14,017 nucleotides of DNA, taken from the NCBI GenBank assembly GCA_028292565.1, contig JAQGMD010000202.1, forward strand, positions 1-14,017, given 5' to 3'. The notes beneath the pieces are model-generated. The model did no database searches and was not told the DNA's origin. It saw only the letters and a list, made by a program, of their open reading frames with translations. This DNA comes from Burkholderia sp. Lineage in GTDB: Bacteria > Pseudomonadota > Gammaproteobacteria > Burkholderiales > Burkholderiaceae. Shown here one piece after another: positions 1 through 7,370 of the stretch (positions are counted from its first letter, which is position 1; every line of letters starts with the position of its first letter). The translations under genes were made by a program, and so were the position numbers.

Positions 1-160
1 CGAAGTATACCGCTGCAACGGCGTACCTCAAACGGCTTGCGCGGTCGTCAAAAAAGAGTGTACGCACTATAAAAATGACTTTATAGCTAATTTCCCGCAT
101 CCCGGATTTCGACCGGGCCGGCAACCATCGTACCTCACATACGCGCCAAAATGAAACACT
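1..160. other. Upstream region, no assignable gene
   Basis: No complete gene is visible. All three + frames are open from base 1 for a short stretch, with stops at 70-72, 84-86 and about 151-153, so the tail of an upstream gene could lie here, but none of the peptides is recognisable. A short minus-strand frame is also open from about 67 to 1, again without recognisable content. An AT-rich inverted repeat at 67-86 is listed separately. The regulator of the operon is not in the window and may lie just upstream. Confidence 0.3.
67..86. repeat. 7-bp AT-rich inverted repeat in the upstream region
   Basis: CTATAAA at 67-73 and TTTATAG at 80-86 are perfect reverse complements separated by 6 bases. 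It could be a binding site for a regulator of a divergent or upstream gene. It is too AT-rich for a normal intrinsic terminator stem and has no T-tract. Function unknown. Confidence 0.35.
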
Positions 161-188
161 TGGACAACGGAAAAATCTGTTGTATATT
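161..188 (+). promoter_or_regulatory. Probable sigma70 promoter of the operon
   Basis: TGGACA at 161-166 matches the -35 consensus TTGACA at 5 of 6 positions. TATATT at 183-188 matches the -10 consensus TATAAT at 5 of 6. The spacer is 16 bp. The predicted transcription start, about 7 bases after the -10 box, falls near 195, giving a leader of about 70 nt before the first gene. This is the only convincing promoter seen, and the spacing of the ten downstream genes suggests that all could be read from it. Confidence 0.55.
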
Positions 189-189
189 T

Positions 190-203
190 TGGTGTGTACA
201 CCA
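190..203. promoter_or_regulatory. Candidate operator palindrome over the transcription start
   Basis: TGGTGT (190-195) and ACACCA (198-203) are perfect inverted half-sites with a 2-bp centre. The site begins 2 bp after the -10 box and covers the predicted start of transcription, the position expected for a repressor. The TGGT...ACCA half-sites recall those of GntR/FadR-type repressors, but the regulator is not in the window and the family assignment is a guess. Confidence 0.5.
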
Positions 204-228
204 TAACCTACTTGCACTCTCGGTTATG
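202..228. repeat. Inverted repeat in the leader (second possible operator)
   Basis: CATAACC at 202-208 and GGTTATG at 222-228 are perfect 7-bp reverse complements separated by 13 bp. The left arm abuts the 190-203 palindrome. In RNA it could form a weak hairpin; in DNA it could be a second regulator site about 1.5 to 2 helical turns downstream of the start. Function is not established. Confidence 0.35.
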
Positions 229-265
229 AATCGGCCAGCGATGGCGGCATTGGACAGGGCGTTCC

Positions 266-3148
266 ATGAATACGATATCTGAGCGGCACGCGCTGCAGGC
301 AATACGCTTGCACATCAACGGAAAGGCGGTCGATGTCGATGCCGCGCCGGGGAAACGTTTATCGGACACCTTGCGTGATGATCTCGGACTGACCGGCACC
401 AAGATCGGATGCAGCGCAGGCGACTGCGGCGCCTGCACGGTGCTGCTCGACGGCGAACAGATCTGCGCCTGCATCACCGCGACCGGTCAATGTGCCGACC
501 GCAAAGTGACCACCGTGGAAGGCCTCGCCGTGGATGGCGAGATGAATCGCCTGCAGCTGGCTTTCGCCGCACACGGCGCAGCGCAATGCGGTATCTGCAC
601 GCCCGGCATGTTAATGGCAGCGACGGACGTACTGCGGCGCCACCCGAATCCGACGGAACAGCAAGTGCTTGATGGCCTGGGCGGCGTACTCTGCCGTTGC
701 ACCGGCTACCGCAAAATCGTTGAAGCGGTGTTGGCGGCGGCACAAGGCCAACTTGAATTCCCGGAGCCCGAAGCCGGGCACGCGGTGGGCACACGTCTGG
801 CGCGCCTCGACGGCGAGGCCAAGATCACCGGCACGGAGATCTACGGCGCCGATTACTTTCCGGCAGGTTCACTATGGCTGCGCACTGTGCGCTCGCCGCA
901 CTCGCGCGCAAAGTTTACGCTCGGAGACCTTGACGCGTTCAAATCCCGGTACCCAGGTATAGAAGCCATCTTCACTGCGAAAGACGTCCCGGAAAACAGT
1001 TTTTCGGTCTTCCCTGTACCCAAAGACCAGCCAGTGCTCGCCGAAGGCTTCGTGCGCATGCGCGGCGAGGCGGTGATGGCCATCGTTGGCGATATGGATG
1101 CGGTGCAGGCCATACCCGAATCGGCAATGCCGGTCACCTGGCATCCGGACGACCCGCTCGACACCTCTGAAAAAGCGCTGTGCGCCACTGGCGATGCGGT
1201 GCACGATTTTGCGCCCGACAACGTGATGGTGCGCGGCCGCGTCGTAAAAGGAGACGCCGAAAAAAACCTGCGGCAGTCGGCGTATGTGGCCGAAGCCGAG
1301 TACCGCACCTCGTATGTCGAACATGCGTATATTGAACCGGAAGCAGGTTATGTCGAAGTGTTCGATGACCACGGAAAACAACGCGTGCGCGTATTCACAT
1401 CCACTCAGTCGCCCGAGATGGATCGCATTGAAGTGGCACGCATCCTGAAACTGGAACCGGATGCGGTGCACATCCTGCCCTCAGGAATAGGCGGAGGCTT
1501 TGGTGGCAAACTCGACGTCTCGCTGCAAGGCGTGCTCGCGGTCGCGGCATGGCGCCTCAAGCGACCGGTGCGCACTGTCTATCACCGGTCCGAATCAATG
1601 GTCTCGACCACCAAGCGTCATCCGGCGCGCATACGTGCGCGCTACGGATGCGACGCCGACGGCAAGCTGACCGCGCTGGATTTCCATGGCGACTTCAATA
1701 CCGGCGCCTACGCCAGCTGGGGCAGCACCGTTGCCAATCGTGTGCCGGTGCATGCGCCCGGTCCTTATGCAGTGCCGCACATGCGTGCACTGACGCGTGC
1801 GATCTATACCCACAATACGGTGGCCGGCGCGTTTCGCGGTTTCGGCTTGCCGCAGGCAAGCATCGTGACGGAAGCCTTGCTCGATGAACTGGCGGAACAA
1901 GCGGGCATCGACAAGCTGGCGTTTCGTCTCAAGAACGCGATTCGCAAGGGCGATGCGACGCCCACGGGGCAAATACTGCATGCCAGCGTCGGCATGGCGG
2001 AGTGTCTGGAGGCATTGCAGCCGGCATGGGAAGCGGGCAAGGAAGCGCGGGTCGAATTCAACCGGCGCGCGGTTGAGGAAGGCAGCGTGCAACGGCGCGG
2101 CATCGGCGTTGCGTGCATGTGGTACGGCATCGGCAATACCGTGATCGCGAATCCCTCGACGATGATCGGCACGTTGCGCAGCAATGGCCGACTGTTCCTG
2201 TACAACGGCGCGATGGATATCGGGCAGGGCACTTATACAGTGATACCGCAGATCTTTGCCGATGCGGTTGGCTTGCCGGTAGCGCTGGTTGACCAGGTGA
2301 TGGGCGACACCGACCTCACCCTCGACGCGGGGAAGTCGTCGGCCTCGCGCCAGACGTTTGTCTCAGGCAATGCGGCGAAATTCGCCGGCGAGGAAGTGCG
2401 GCAGCAGTTGTTGAAAATGCTGGGCCTGGGGCAGCATGCCCGGCTCAGCATCAACGGGACGATGTTGATCGGCCGGGATAACGGTGCAGAAAAATCCATC
2501 GATCTTTCCAGGCTGCCCGCCAATGAACAGGGTGATGTGGTGTCGGGCCGCGGTTATTTCAATCCGCCGACGGTGCCGCTCGATGCGAACGGCCAGGGCG
2601 TGCCCTATGCGACCTACGGTTTTGCCGCGCAGATGGCGGAGGTCGTCGTCGATCTCGAACTTGGCACAGTGAAGGTGCTGCACCTGCATGCGGCGCACGA
2701 TGTCGGCCGCGCGGTCAATCCGACGCAGGTCGAAGGGCAGATCCACGGCGGCATCGCGCAAGGTCTCGGAATGGCATTGATGGAGGAGTACATCAGTGGC
2801 CGCACCGACAACCTGCATGATTACCTGATCCCGACGGCCGGCGATATGCCACCTGTCACGGTGCATATCATCGAAGACGCGGAGCCGCTTGGACCGTATG
2901 GGGCGAAGGGCGTCGGAGAGCCGGCATTGATCGCCACGCCGGGAGCAATTCTGAATGCGGTACATGATGCGGTGGGTGTGCGCGTGACAAAAATTCCGGC
3001 GACGCCCGATCGGGTGCGGTCGGCTATCCGGGAAAAAAAGGCGAAGGAAGAATGTAGGTTGGGATCTGCGGCGCGTGCGCCGCAGATCCCAACCTACGCC
3101 TGCTGCCAGAACAAACAGCAATTCGGTATTTTCATCGCAGTTGAATAA
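266..3148 (+). CDS. Fused 2Fe-2S/molybdopterin oxidoreductase (aldehyde oxidoreductase-like, no FAD domain)
   Basis: This is a molybdenum hydroxylase of the xanthine oxidase family, with small and large subunits fused in 960 aa. The plant-type 2Fe-2S domain covers about residues 11-85, with ligands C49, C54, C57 and C69. The helical 2Fe-2S domain covers about 86-160 (C108, C111, C143, C145). Two molybdopterin domains follow, with GGGFGGK at 409-415, AFRGFG at 522-527 and the catalytic Glu in GVGEP (E885). This order without FAD matches the Desulfovibrio aldehyde oxidoreductase (Mop, about 907 aa), and no separate FAD-subunit gene is nearby. There is no Tat signal, so it is probably cytoplasmic. 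The start is ATG 266 with a weak GGACAGG ahead of it. The family's usual end falls near residue 920; the last about 30 residues are encoded through a palindromic repeat. Substrate and electron acceptor are unknown; an aldehyde is plausible. Confidence 0.88.
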   Translation: MNTISERHALQAIRLHINGKAVDVDAAPGKRLSDTLRDDLGLTGTKIGCSAGDCGACTVLLDGEQICACITATGQCADRKVTTVEGLAVDGEMNRLQLAFAAHGAAQCGICTPGMLMAATDVLRRHPNPTEQQVLDGLGGVLCRCTGYRKIVEAVLAAAQGQLEFPEPEAGHAVGTRLARLDGEAKITGTEIYGADYFPAGSLWLRTVRSPHSRAKFTLGDLDAFKSRYPGIEAIFTAKDVPENSFSVFPVPKDQPVLAEGFVRMRGEAVMAIVGDMDAVQAIPESAMPVTWHPDDPLDTSEKALCATGDAVHDFAPDNVMVRGRVVKGDAEKNLRQSAYVAEAEYRTSYVEHAYIEPEAGYVEVFDDHGKQRVRVFTSTQSPEMDRIEVARILKLEPDAVHILPSGIGGGFGGKLDVSLQGVLAVAAWRLKRPVRTVYHRSESMVSTTKRHPARIRARYGCDADGKLTALDFHGDFNTGAYASWGSTVANRVPVHAPGPYAVPHMRALTRAIYTHNTVAGAFRGFGLPQASIVTEALLDELAEQAGIDKLAFRLKNAIRKGDATPTGQILHASVGMAECLEALQPAWEAGKEARVEFNRRAVEEGSVQRRGIGVACMWYGIGNTVIANPSTMIGTLRSNGRLFLYNGAMDIGQGTYTVIPQIFADAVGLPVALVDQVMGDTDLTLDAGKSSASRQTFVSGNAAKFAGEEVRQQLLKMLGLGQHARLSINGTMLIGRDNGAEKSIDLSRLPANEQGDVVSGRGYFNPPTVPLDANGQGVPYATYGFAAQMAEVVVDLELGTVKVLHLHAAHDVGRAVNPTQVEGQIHGGIAQGLGMALMEEYISGRTDNLHDYLIPTAGDMPPVTVHIIEDAEPLGPYGAKGVGEPALIATPGAILNAVHDAVGVRVTKIPATPDRVRSAIREKKAKEECRLGSAARAPQIPTYACCQNKQQFGIFIAVE
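3054..3097. repeat. Perfect 44-bp palindromic (REP-like) hairpin inside the 3' end of the oxidoreductase gene
   Basis: Left arm 3054-3074 and right arm 3077-3097 are exact reverse complements over 21 bp, with a 2-base centre (GT). In RNA this would be about a 20-bp stem with a 4-nt loop. It begins with GTAGGTTGGGAT, which recurs at 13834-13845. It lies wholly inside the open frame, encoding residues about 930-944 of the oxidoreductase. No T-run follows, so it is not a typical intrinsic terminator. It could block 3' exonucleases or damp expression between the oxidoreductase and the transporter genes. Confidence 0.9.
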
Positions 3149-3165
3149 CTATAACGGAGGCAGTG

Positions 3166-4407
3166 ATGGCAAGATTCGGAAATGTGTTCGCACTCTCAGC
3201 TGTATCCCTGGCAGTTTCTCTATCGTTCAGCTCCACGGCCACGGCAGCCCCGCTCAAGATCGCACTGATCGAAACGCTCACCGGCGCCCAGGCCGCCACC
3301 GGCAAGATCTACGAAATGTCGACCCGCTATGCGGTCAACCAGATGAATGCGCAGGGCGGCTTCAACGGTGCGCCGATCGAACTGATCGTTCTCGACAACG
3401 CGGGCACTACCTCAGCGGCGAGTGACCGCTTCAAGGAAGCGCAGGCAGCCGGTGCGCATATCGTGGTCCAGGCCGCATCTTCCGCCATCGCGGGACAGCT
3501 GCAGGAAGACGTGCGCCGGCATAACCTGCGCAATACGCAGGCGCCGATGATGTTCCTGAATGTGGGTGCGGAAGCGAGTGACCTGACCGGATCCAAGTGC
3601 CACTTCTACAGTTTCCGTTTGACCTCGACCGCCACAATACGAGCCAATGCGCTGCTCGGCGTGATGAAGCAGGCCAATGTCCTGGGCGACCGGGTGTACG
3701 CAGTCAACATGAACTATGCGCTCGGCCAGGAAATGGATGCGGCAACTACCGCCAATGCAACCAAACTCGGCTATACCGTAGTGGGCAAGGTGCTGCACGA
3801 TGTAGCGCGCATCCAGGATTTCTCTCCGTATGTAGCGCGTATCGTCGATGCCAAGCCGACATCGGTCATTACCGCCAACTGGGGTAACGACCTGGTGCTG
3901 CTGGTGAAGGCATCGAAAGAGGCCGGACTCAAGGCAGTGTTCGGCGGCATGTACTTCGACCAGCCAGGCAACATCGCCGCTGAGGTCGATGCGTTGATGG
4001 GCGGCTACGTCTCCTCGACCTTCAACAACGAGGCCGACAACTCCAGCATGAAGGAAGACTACAAGAAAACTACCGGCGCATATCCGGTGTCCTATGGCGC
4101 GCATACGGTCACGGTGCTGCGCTATCTGCATAGCGCGTTGAAGAATGCGAGTACGAATGGCGGCGCGGTCGACGTGAAAGCAATTGCCACCGCGCTCGAA
4201 TCGGCCACCTTCAAGTCGGAAATGGGAGACCTCGCGATTCGCAAGGAAGACCATCAGCTGATCCTGCCGATCGTCGTTTCAAAGATCTCCGAGAAGGTGC
4301 GCTTCCCGCTCGACAACACCAGGATGGGACTCGAGGTCGTGGCGAAGATGCCGGGCAAGGACATTATTTATCCGGTGCAGGACAGCTGCAAGATGCAGCG
4401 CCCCTAA
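3166..4407 (+). CDS. ABC transporter periplasmic substrate-binding protein (Liv/HAAT type)
   Basis: A periplasmic binding protein with the type I fold (Peripla_BP_6/LivJ-like), 413 aa, which would deliver the substrate to the permeases encoded next. A Sec signal peptide covers residues 1-27: basic start, hydrophobic core about 7-21, and an A-T-A motif before A28. The mature protein opens with a KIALIETLTG segment typical of the first strand of this family. ATG 3166 is preferred over the GTG at 3163 because GGAGG (3156-3160) then sits 5 bases away rather than 2. The protein has only two cysteines, C145 and C408, which could form a disulfide in the periplasm. It starts 17 bp after the oxidoreductase and is followed by the permeases. 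Homologues with acyl-CoA gene neighbours often bind aromatic or other carboxylic acids, but the ligand here cannot be deduced. Confidence 0.9.
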   Translation: MARFGNVFALSAVSLAVSLSFSSTATAAPLKIALIETLTGAQAATGKIYEMSTRYAVNQMNAQGGFNGAPIELIVLDNAGTTSAASDRFKEAQAAGAHIVVQAASSAIAGQLQEDVRRHNLRNTQAPMMFLNVGAEASDLTGSKCHFYSFRLTSTATIRANALLGVMKQANVLGDRVYAVNMNYALGQEMDAATTANATKLGYTVVGKVLHDVARIQDFSPYVARIVDAKPTSVITANWGNDLVLLVKASKEAGLKAVFGGMYFDQPGNIAAEVDALMGGYVSSTFNNEADNSSMKEDYKKTTGAYPVSYGAHTVTVLRYLHSALKNASTNGGAVDVKAIATALESATFKSEMGDLAIRKEDHQLILPIVVSKISEKVRFPLDNTRMGLEVVAKMPGKDIIYPVQDSCKMQRP

Positions 4408-4453
4408 GCTTCGTCGCAATAATAATAACCAGAAAGGGTGACCCGGGTCGACC

Positions 4454-5395
4454 ATGGATTTATTCGCCATTTCCCTTCTTAACGGACTCGTGTACGGGCT
4501 AATCCTGTTCATGCTCTCGTCCGGGCTGACGCTGGTATTCGGGATGATGGGCATCCTGAACCTGGCGCATGCCTCGTTCTTCATGATCGGCGCGTACGTG
4601 GGATACGTGTTCACTTCATTGGGGTATTTCTGGCTCGGCGTGGTGGCGGCGCCCGTCGTCGTTGGCGTCATGGGCATCGTTATCGAGAGAACGATGCTCA
4701 GGCCGATACACAAACACGGCCATGGCCAGGAACTGATATTCACGTTCGGCCTGGCCTTCGTCATCGAGGAATTCGTCAAGCTGTTCTTCGGCGATTTTTC
4801 CGTTGAGTATTCAATACCAAAACAAATGTCGTTTACGGCATTCCACCTGTTCGGTAACGACTTCCCGTTCTACCGGTTGTTCATGGGCGGCGTCGCGGTG
4901 GCGATGTTCATCCTGATCGGCGTGCTGCTTACCTATACACGCATCGGTCTCATCGTGCGGGCCGCGGAGCGGCTGCCTGTGATGACGGCGGCGCTCGGGC
5001 ATGATGTATGGCGCGTCTTCAGCGGCGTGTTCGGACTCGGTGCGGCGCTTGCCGGGCTGGCGGGTGCGATCGCCGGAGCGTATTACCCGACCAGTCCCGC
5101 GATGGCGATCAACTTCGGCATCATCGTATTTGTGGTGGTGGTGGTCGGCGGTCTTGGTTCTATCCAGGGCTCGTTCTGGGCATCGCTGCTGATAGGCGTG
5201 CTGACCTCCTGCATCATTGTGATGGACTGGTCGCTGGCGGACGCCGCCAGGCTGATCGGATTGGGCGACATGGCGAAGCAGGCAGGTGGCGTGTTCCTGA
5301 TTCCGGTCTCGGCACTTGCGGGCGTCGTGCCCTTCCTGTTGATGCTGCTGGTCCTGCTGTTCAGGCCGGCCGGGCTGATGGGAGAACGCAAGTGA
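4454..5395 (+). CDS. livH: ABC transporter permease, LivH type
   Basis: An inner-membrane permease of the branched-chain amino-acid transporter family, 313 aa, the usual length. It has several hydrophobic segments, a GLTLVFGMMGILNLAHASF motif at about 24-42 that is typical of LivH, a cytoplasmic coupling region near 166-188 (VRAAERLPVMTAALGHDV), and a VVVVGGLGSIQGSFWA segment at about 228-243. It ends with RPAGLMGERK, as many LivH proteins do. The start at ATG 4454 has only a distant purine-rich AAAGGG at 4433-4438, so initiation may be weak. Its TGA overlaps the GTG start of the next permease by 4 bases, indicating coupled translation. The symbol denotes the family, not proven leucine transport. 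Confidence 0.9.
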   Translation: MDLFAISLLNGLVYGLILFMLSSGLTLVFGMMGILNLAHASFFMIGAYVGYVFTSLGYFWLGVVAAPVVVGVMGIVIERTMLRPIHKHGHGQELIFTFGLAFVIEEFVKLFFGDFSVEYSIPKQMSFTAFHLFGNDFPFYRLFMGGVAVAMFILIGVLLTYTRIGLIVRAAERLPVMTAALGHDVWRVFSGVFGLGAALAGLAGAIAGAYYPTSPAMAINFGIIVFVVVVVGGLGSIQGSFWASLLIGVLTSCIIVMDWSLADAARLIGLGDMAKQAGGVFLIPVSALAGVVPFLLMLLVLLFRPAGLMGERK

Positions 5396-6624
5396 GCCGC
5401 AATAAAAATGTGTTGATGCTTGCGGCGCTGCTGTGCGTACTCTTGCTGTTGCCGCTTGCGATAAGCGGCTTTGCGCAGGGTGTGATGACCAAGATGCTGA
5501 TCGCCGCATTGTTCGCGACCGGCTTCGGCATATTGATCGGACAGGCCGGCCTCCTGTCGTTCGGGCATGCGGCGTTGTATGGCATCGGTGCGGTAGCGAC
5601 CATTCACGTGATGATGCTGGCCGAGCGTGGCCTCTTCGGTTTGCCGACGCCGCTGATGCCGCTGGTAGGCGGACTTGCGGGCGCGCTGCTCGCCGCGTTC
5701 GCCGGTTATTTTGCGACGCGCCGATCCGGCGCCTATTTCACGCTGATCACCTTGGCCATGGCGGAACTGGTGCACGTAGTTGCCGTGCAGTGGCAGCCTG
5801 TATTCGGCGGCGAAGCCGGACTTACCGCGATGCGTATGCCATGGGCCGGCATCACTTTCGGCACGCCGGTTTCCGTGTACTACACCACACTCGTGTGGGT
5901 GGTCGTTTGCCTGGTGATCGCCTGGCTGTTCACCCGCACACCGTTCGGCAGGCTCACCGTCGCTATCCGCGAAAACGAAGAGCGCGTCGTCTTCCTGGGC
6001 TACAACGTCCATATGAGCAAAGTCATCGTGTTCGCCGTTTCCGGCGCGCTCTCCGGTATTGCCGGCGGACTCCTTGTGATGGCCAATGAATCGGTCAGCT
6101 ACAGTCTGTTCATTCCCTACGTTTCGCTTGAAGTGGTCTTCTATGCATTCATCGGCGGCACCGGCTTTTTCCTTGGTCCGGCCTTTGCGGCTGCGGTATT
6201 GACGTTCCTGCCATTCGCGCTCTCTGGCATGACACGCTTGTGGCCTCTTTATCAGGGACTGCTCTTTATGCTTCTCATGCTCTACGCACCTACCGGCGCT
6301 GCCGGCCTGCTTCAATCGCAGGCGCAACTGCTGCGCAAGCTTCCCATGTCCCGCTGGCTGTGGATCCAGGCCCACGGATTTGCCGGAGCAGTCTTCGTGA
6401 TCGGCGCCTTTGTGCTCGGCGCCGAGGTCACCCATGCCACAAAAGCCCTCGATACGAGGACGATGGCCTGGGCCGCAGCGGCTGTTGCCTTCATCTTCGG
6501 CATCGCGTTATTGCAGAGGGTGCGGAGCATGGTAGCGGCTACCGAATCCTTGCCGGACAAAGAGATAGTTGCGCGCAATGGCGCCACGGTGTCGGTCAAA
6601 CCTGTCGTCGAGGTGCGGCCATGA
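5392..6624 (+). CDS. livM: ABC transporter permease, LivM type, with a C-terminal membrane extension
   Basis: The second permease of the importer, 410 aa. The start is GTG 5392, with GGGAG at 5380-5384 seven bases upstream, overlapping the preceding stop (GTGA). LivM hallmarks are GFGILIGQAGLLSFGHA at about 44-60, FATRRSGAYFTLITLAMAEL at about 107-126 and the EAA-like coupling sequence AIRENEERVVFLGYN at 191-205. The permease core ends near YAPTGAAGLL (298-307). About 100 more residues follow, including two hydrophobic stretches (about 326-345 and 357-374) and a polar tail ending VVEVRP. Most LivM proteins of this type are about 320-360 aa, so this extension is unusual. The last four bases overlap the start of the ATPase gene (ATGA). 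Confidence 0.88.
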   Translation: MSRNKNVLMLAALLCVLLLLPLAISGFAQGVMTKMLIAALFATGFGILIGQAGLLSFGHAALYGIGAVATIHVMMLAERGLFGLPTPLMPLVGGLAGALLAAFAGYFATRRSGAYFTLITLAMAELVHVVAVQWQPVFGGEAGLTAMRMPWAGITFGTPVSVYYTTLVWVVVCLVIAWLFTRTPFGRLTVAIRENEERVVFLGYNVHMSKVIVFAVSGALSGIAGGLLVMANESVSYSLFIPYVSLEVVFYAFIGGTGFFLGPAFAAAVLTFLPFALSGMTRLWPLYQGLLFMLLMLYAPTGAAGLLQSQAQLLRKLPMSRWLWIQAHGFAGAVFVIGAFVLGAEVTHATKALDTRTMAWAAAAVAFIFGIALLQRVRSMVAATESLPDKEIVARNGATVSVKPVVEVRP

Positions 6625-7370
6625 GCACCCAGGCTGCGTTGCAGTTGAACGGCGTCGCCAAATCGTTTGGCGACCTCAGCGTGATACAGGACGCCACACT
6701 GGCGGTGCATGCGGGTGAGCGCCATGCACTGATCGGCCCGAATGGCGCCGGAAAATCCACGCTCTTCAACATGATCTCGGGACGCCTGTCGGTATCCGGG
6801 GGTGAGATCCTGTTGGGCGGAAGGCCGGTCACCAACCTCGAGCCGGACCAGCTTAACCGGCTCGGACTTGGGCGCTCCTTCCAGATCACCAATATCTTCA
6901 TGAAGATGTCGGTATTCGAGAACGTGCGCATCGCCGTGATGGCCCGACACGGGATCCGCTTCAGCATGTTTCGTATGGTGTCGACGCTGCAGCGGGTCAA
7001 TGAGGAAACCGACAGGCTCATGGAGGCGGTGGCGCTGCATCGGCGGCGAGATGAACTGGCCGGTGGCCTGACCTATTCCGAACAGCGCGCGCTGGAACTT
7101 GCGCTCACACTGGCGACCGACCCTTCGGTCATCCTGCTGGATGAACCGACCGCCGGCATGTCGCGCGAGGAAACCGACTACGTCACCGACCTGATCCGGC
7201 GCATGACCACCGACCGCACGTTGTTGATGGTCGAACATGACATGAGCGTGGTGTTCGGATTGTGCGATCGCATCTCGGTGCTGGTGTACGGCAAGATACT
7301 GGCGACCGGCACGCCGCAGGAAATCCAGAGCAATGCCGAAGTGCAGCGCGCTTATCTTGGTGATCACTGA
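6621..7370 (+). CDS. livG: ABC transporter ATP-binding protein, LivG type
   Basis: A cytoplasmic ATPase subunit of the importer, 249 aa. Walker A is GPNGAGKST (39-47), the Q-loop is Q88 in RSFQIT, Walker B is ILLDEP (171-176) and the switch His is H206 in VEHDM. The signature motif reads LTYSEQR (150-156): the usual Gly of LSYGxQR/LSGGQ is Ser153. The start ATG 6621 overlaps the end of the permease by 4 bases; longer upstream frames are read-through inside the permease gene. The TGA stop at 7368-7370 shares its last base with the ATG of the second ATPase. It should pair with that protein as a heterodimer. Confidence 0.92.
   Translation: MSTQAALQLNGVAKSFGDLSVIQDATLAVHAGERHALIGPNGAGKSTLFNMISGRLSVSGGEILLGGRPVTNLEPDQLNRLGLGRSFQITNIFMKMSVFENVRIAVMARHGIRFSMFRMVSTLQRVNEETDRLMEAVALHRRRDELAGGLTYSEQRALELALTLATDPSVILLDEPTAGMSREETDYVTDLIRRMTTDRTLLMVEHDMSVVFGLCDRISVLVYGKILATGTPQEIQSNAEVQRAYLGDH

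Noticed and set aside
3054..3097. Palindrome as a Rho-independent terminator after the oxidoreductase
   Set aside because: No T-run follows, the reading frame continues through it, and the next gene starts 17 bp after the stop.
3163..3165. GTG 3163 as start of the binding protein
   Set aside because: It is only 2 bases from the GGAGG ribosome binding site; ATG 3166, 5 bases from it, fits better.
4442..4457. Adjacent SmaI, SalI and NcoI recognition sites just at the livH start, resembling a cloning linker
   Set aside because: Natural coincidence in GC-rich sequence: the flanking genes run smoothly in family, spacing and composition, and no vector sequence is present.
5083..6435. 450-aa minus-strand open frame
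   Set aside because: It lies wholly under the well-supported livH/livM genes. Its translation is rich in His, Gln, Arg and Glu with no recognisable domain, as expected for an antisense shadow of GC-rich coding DNA.
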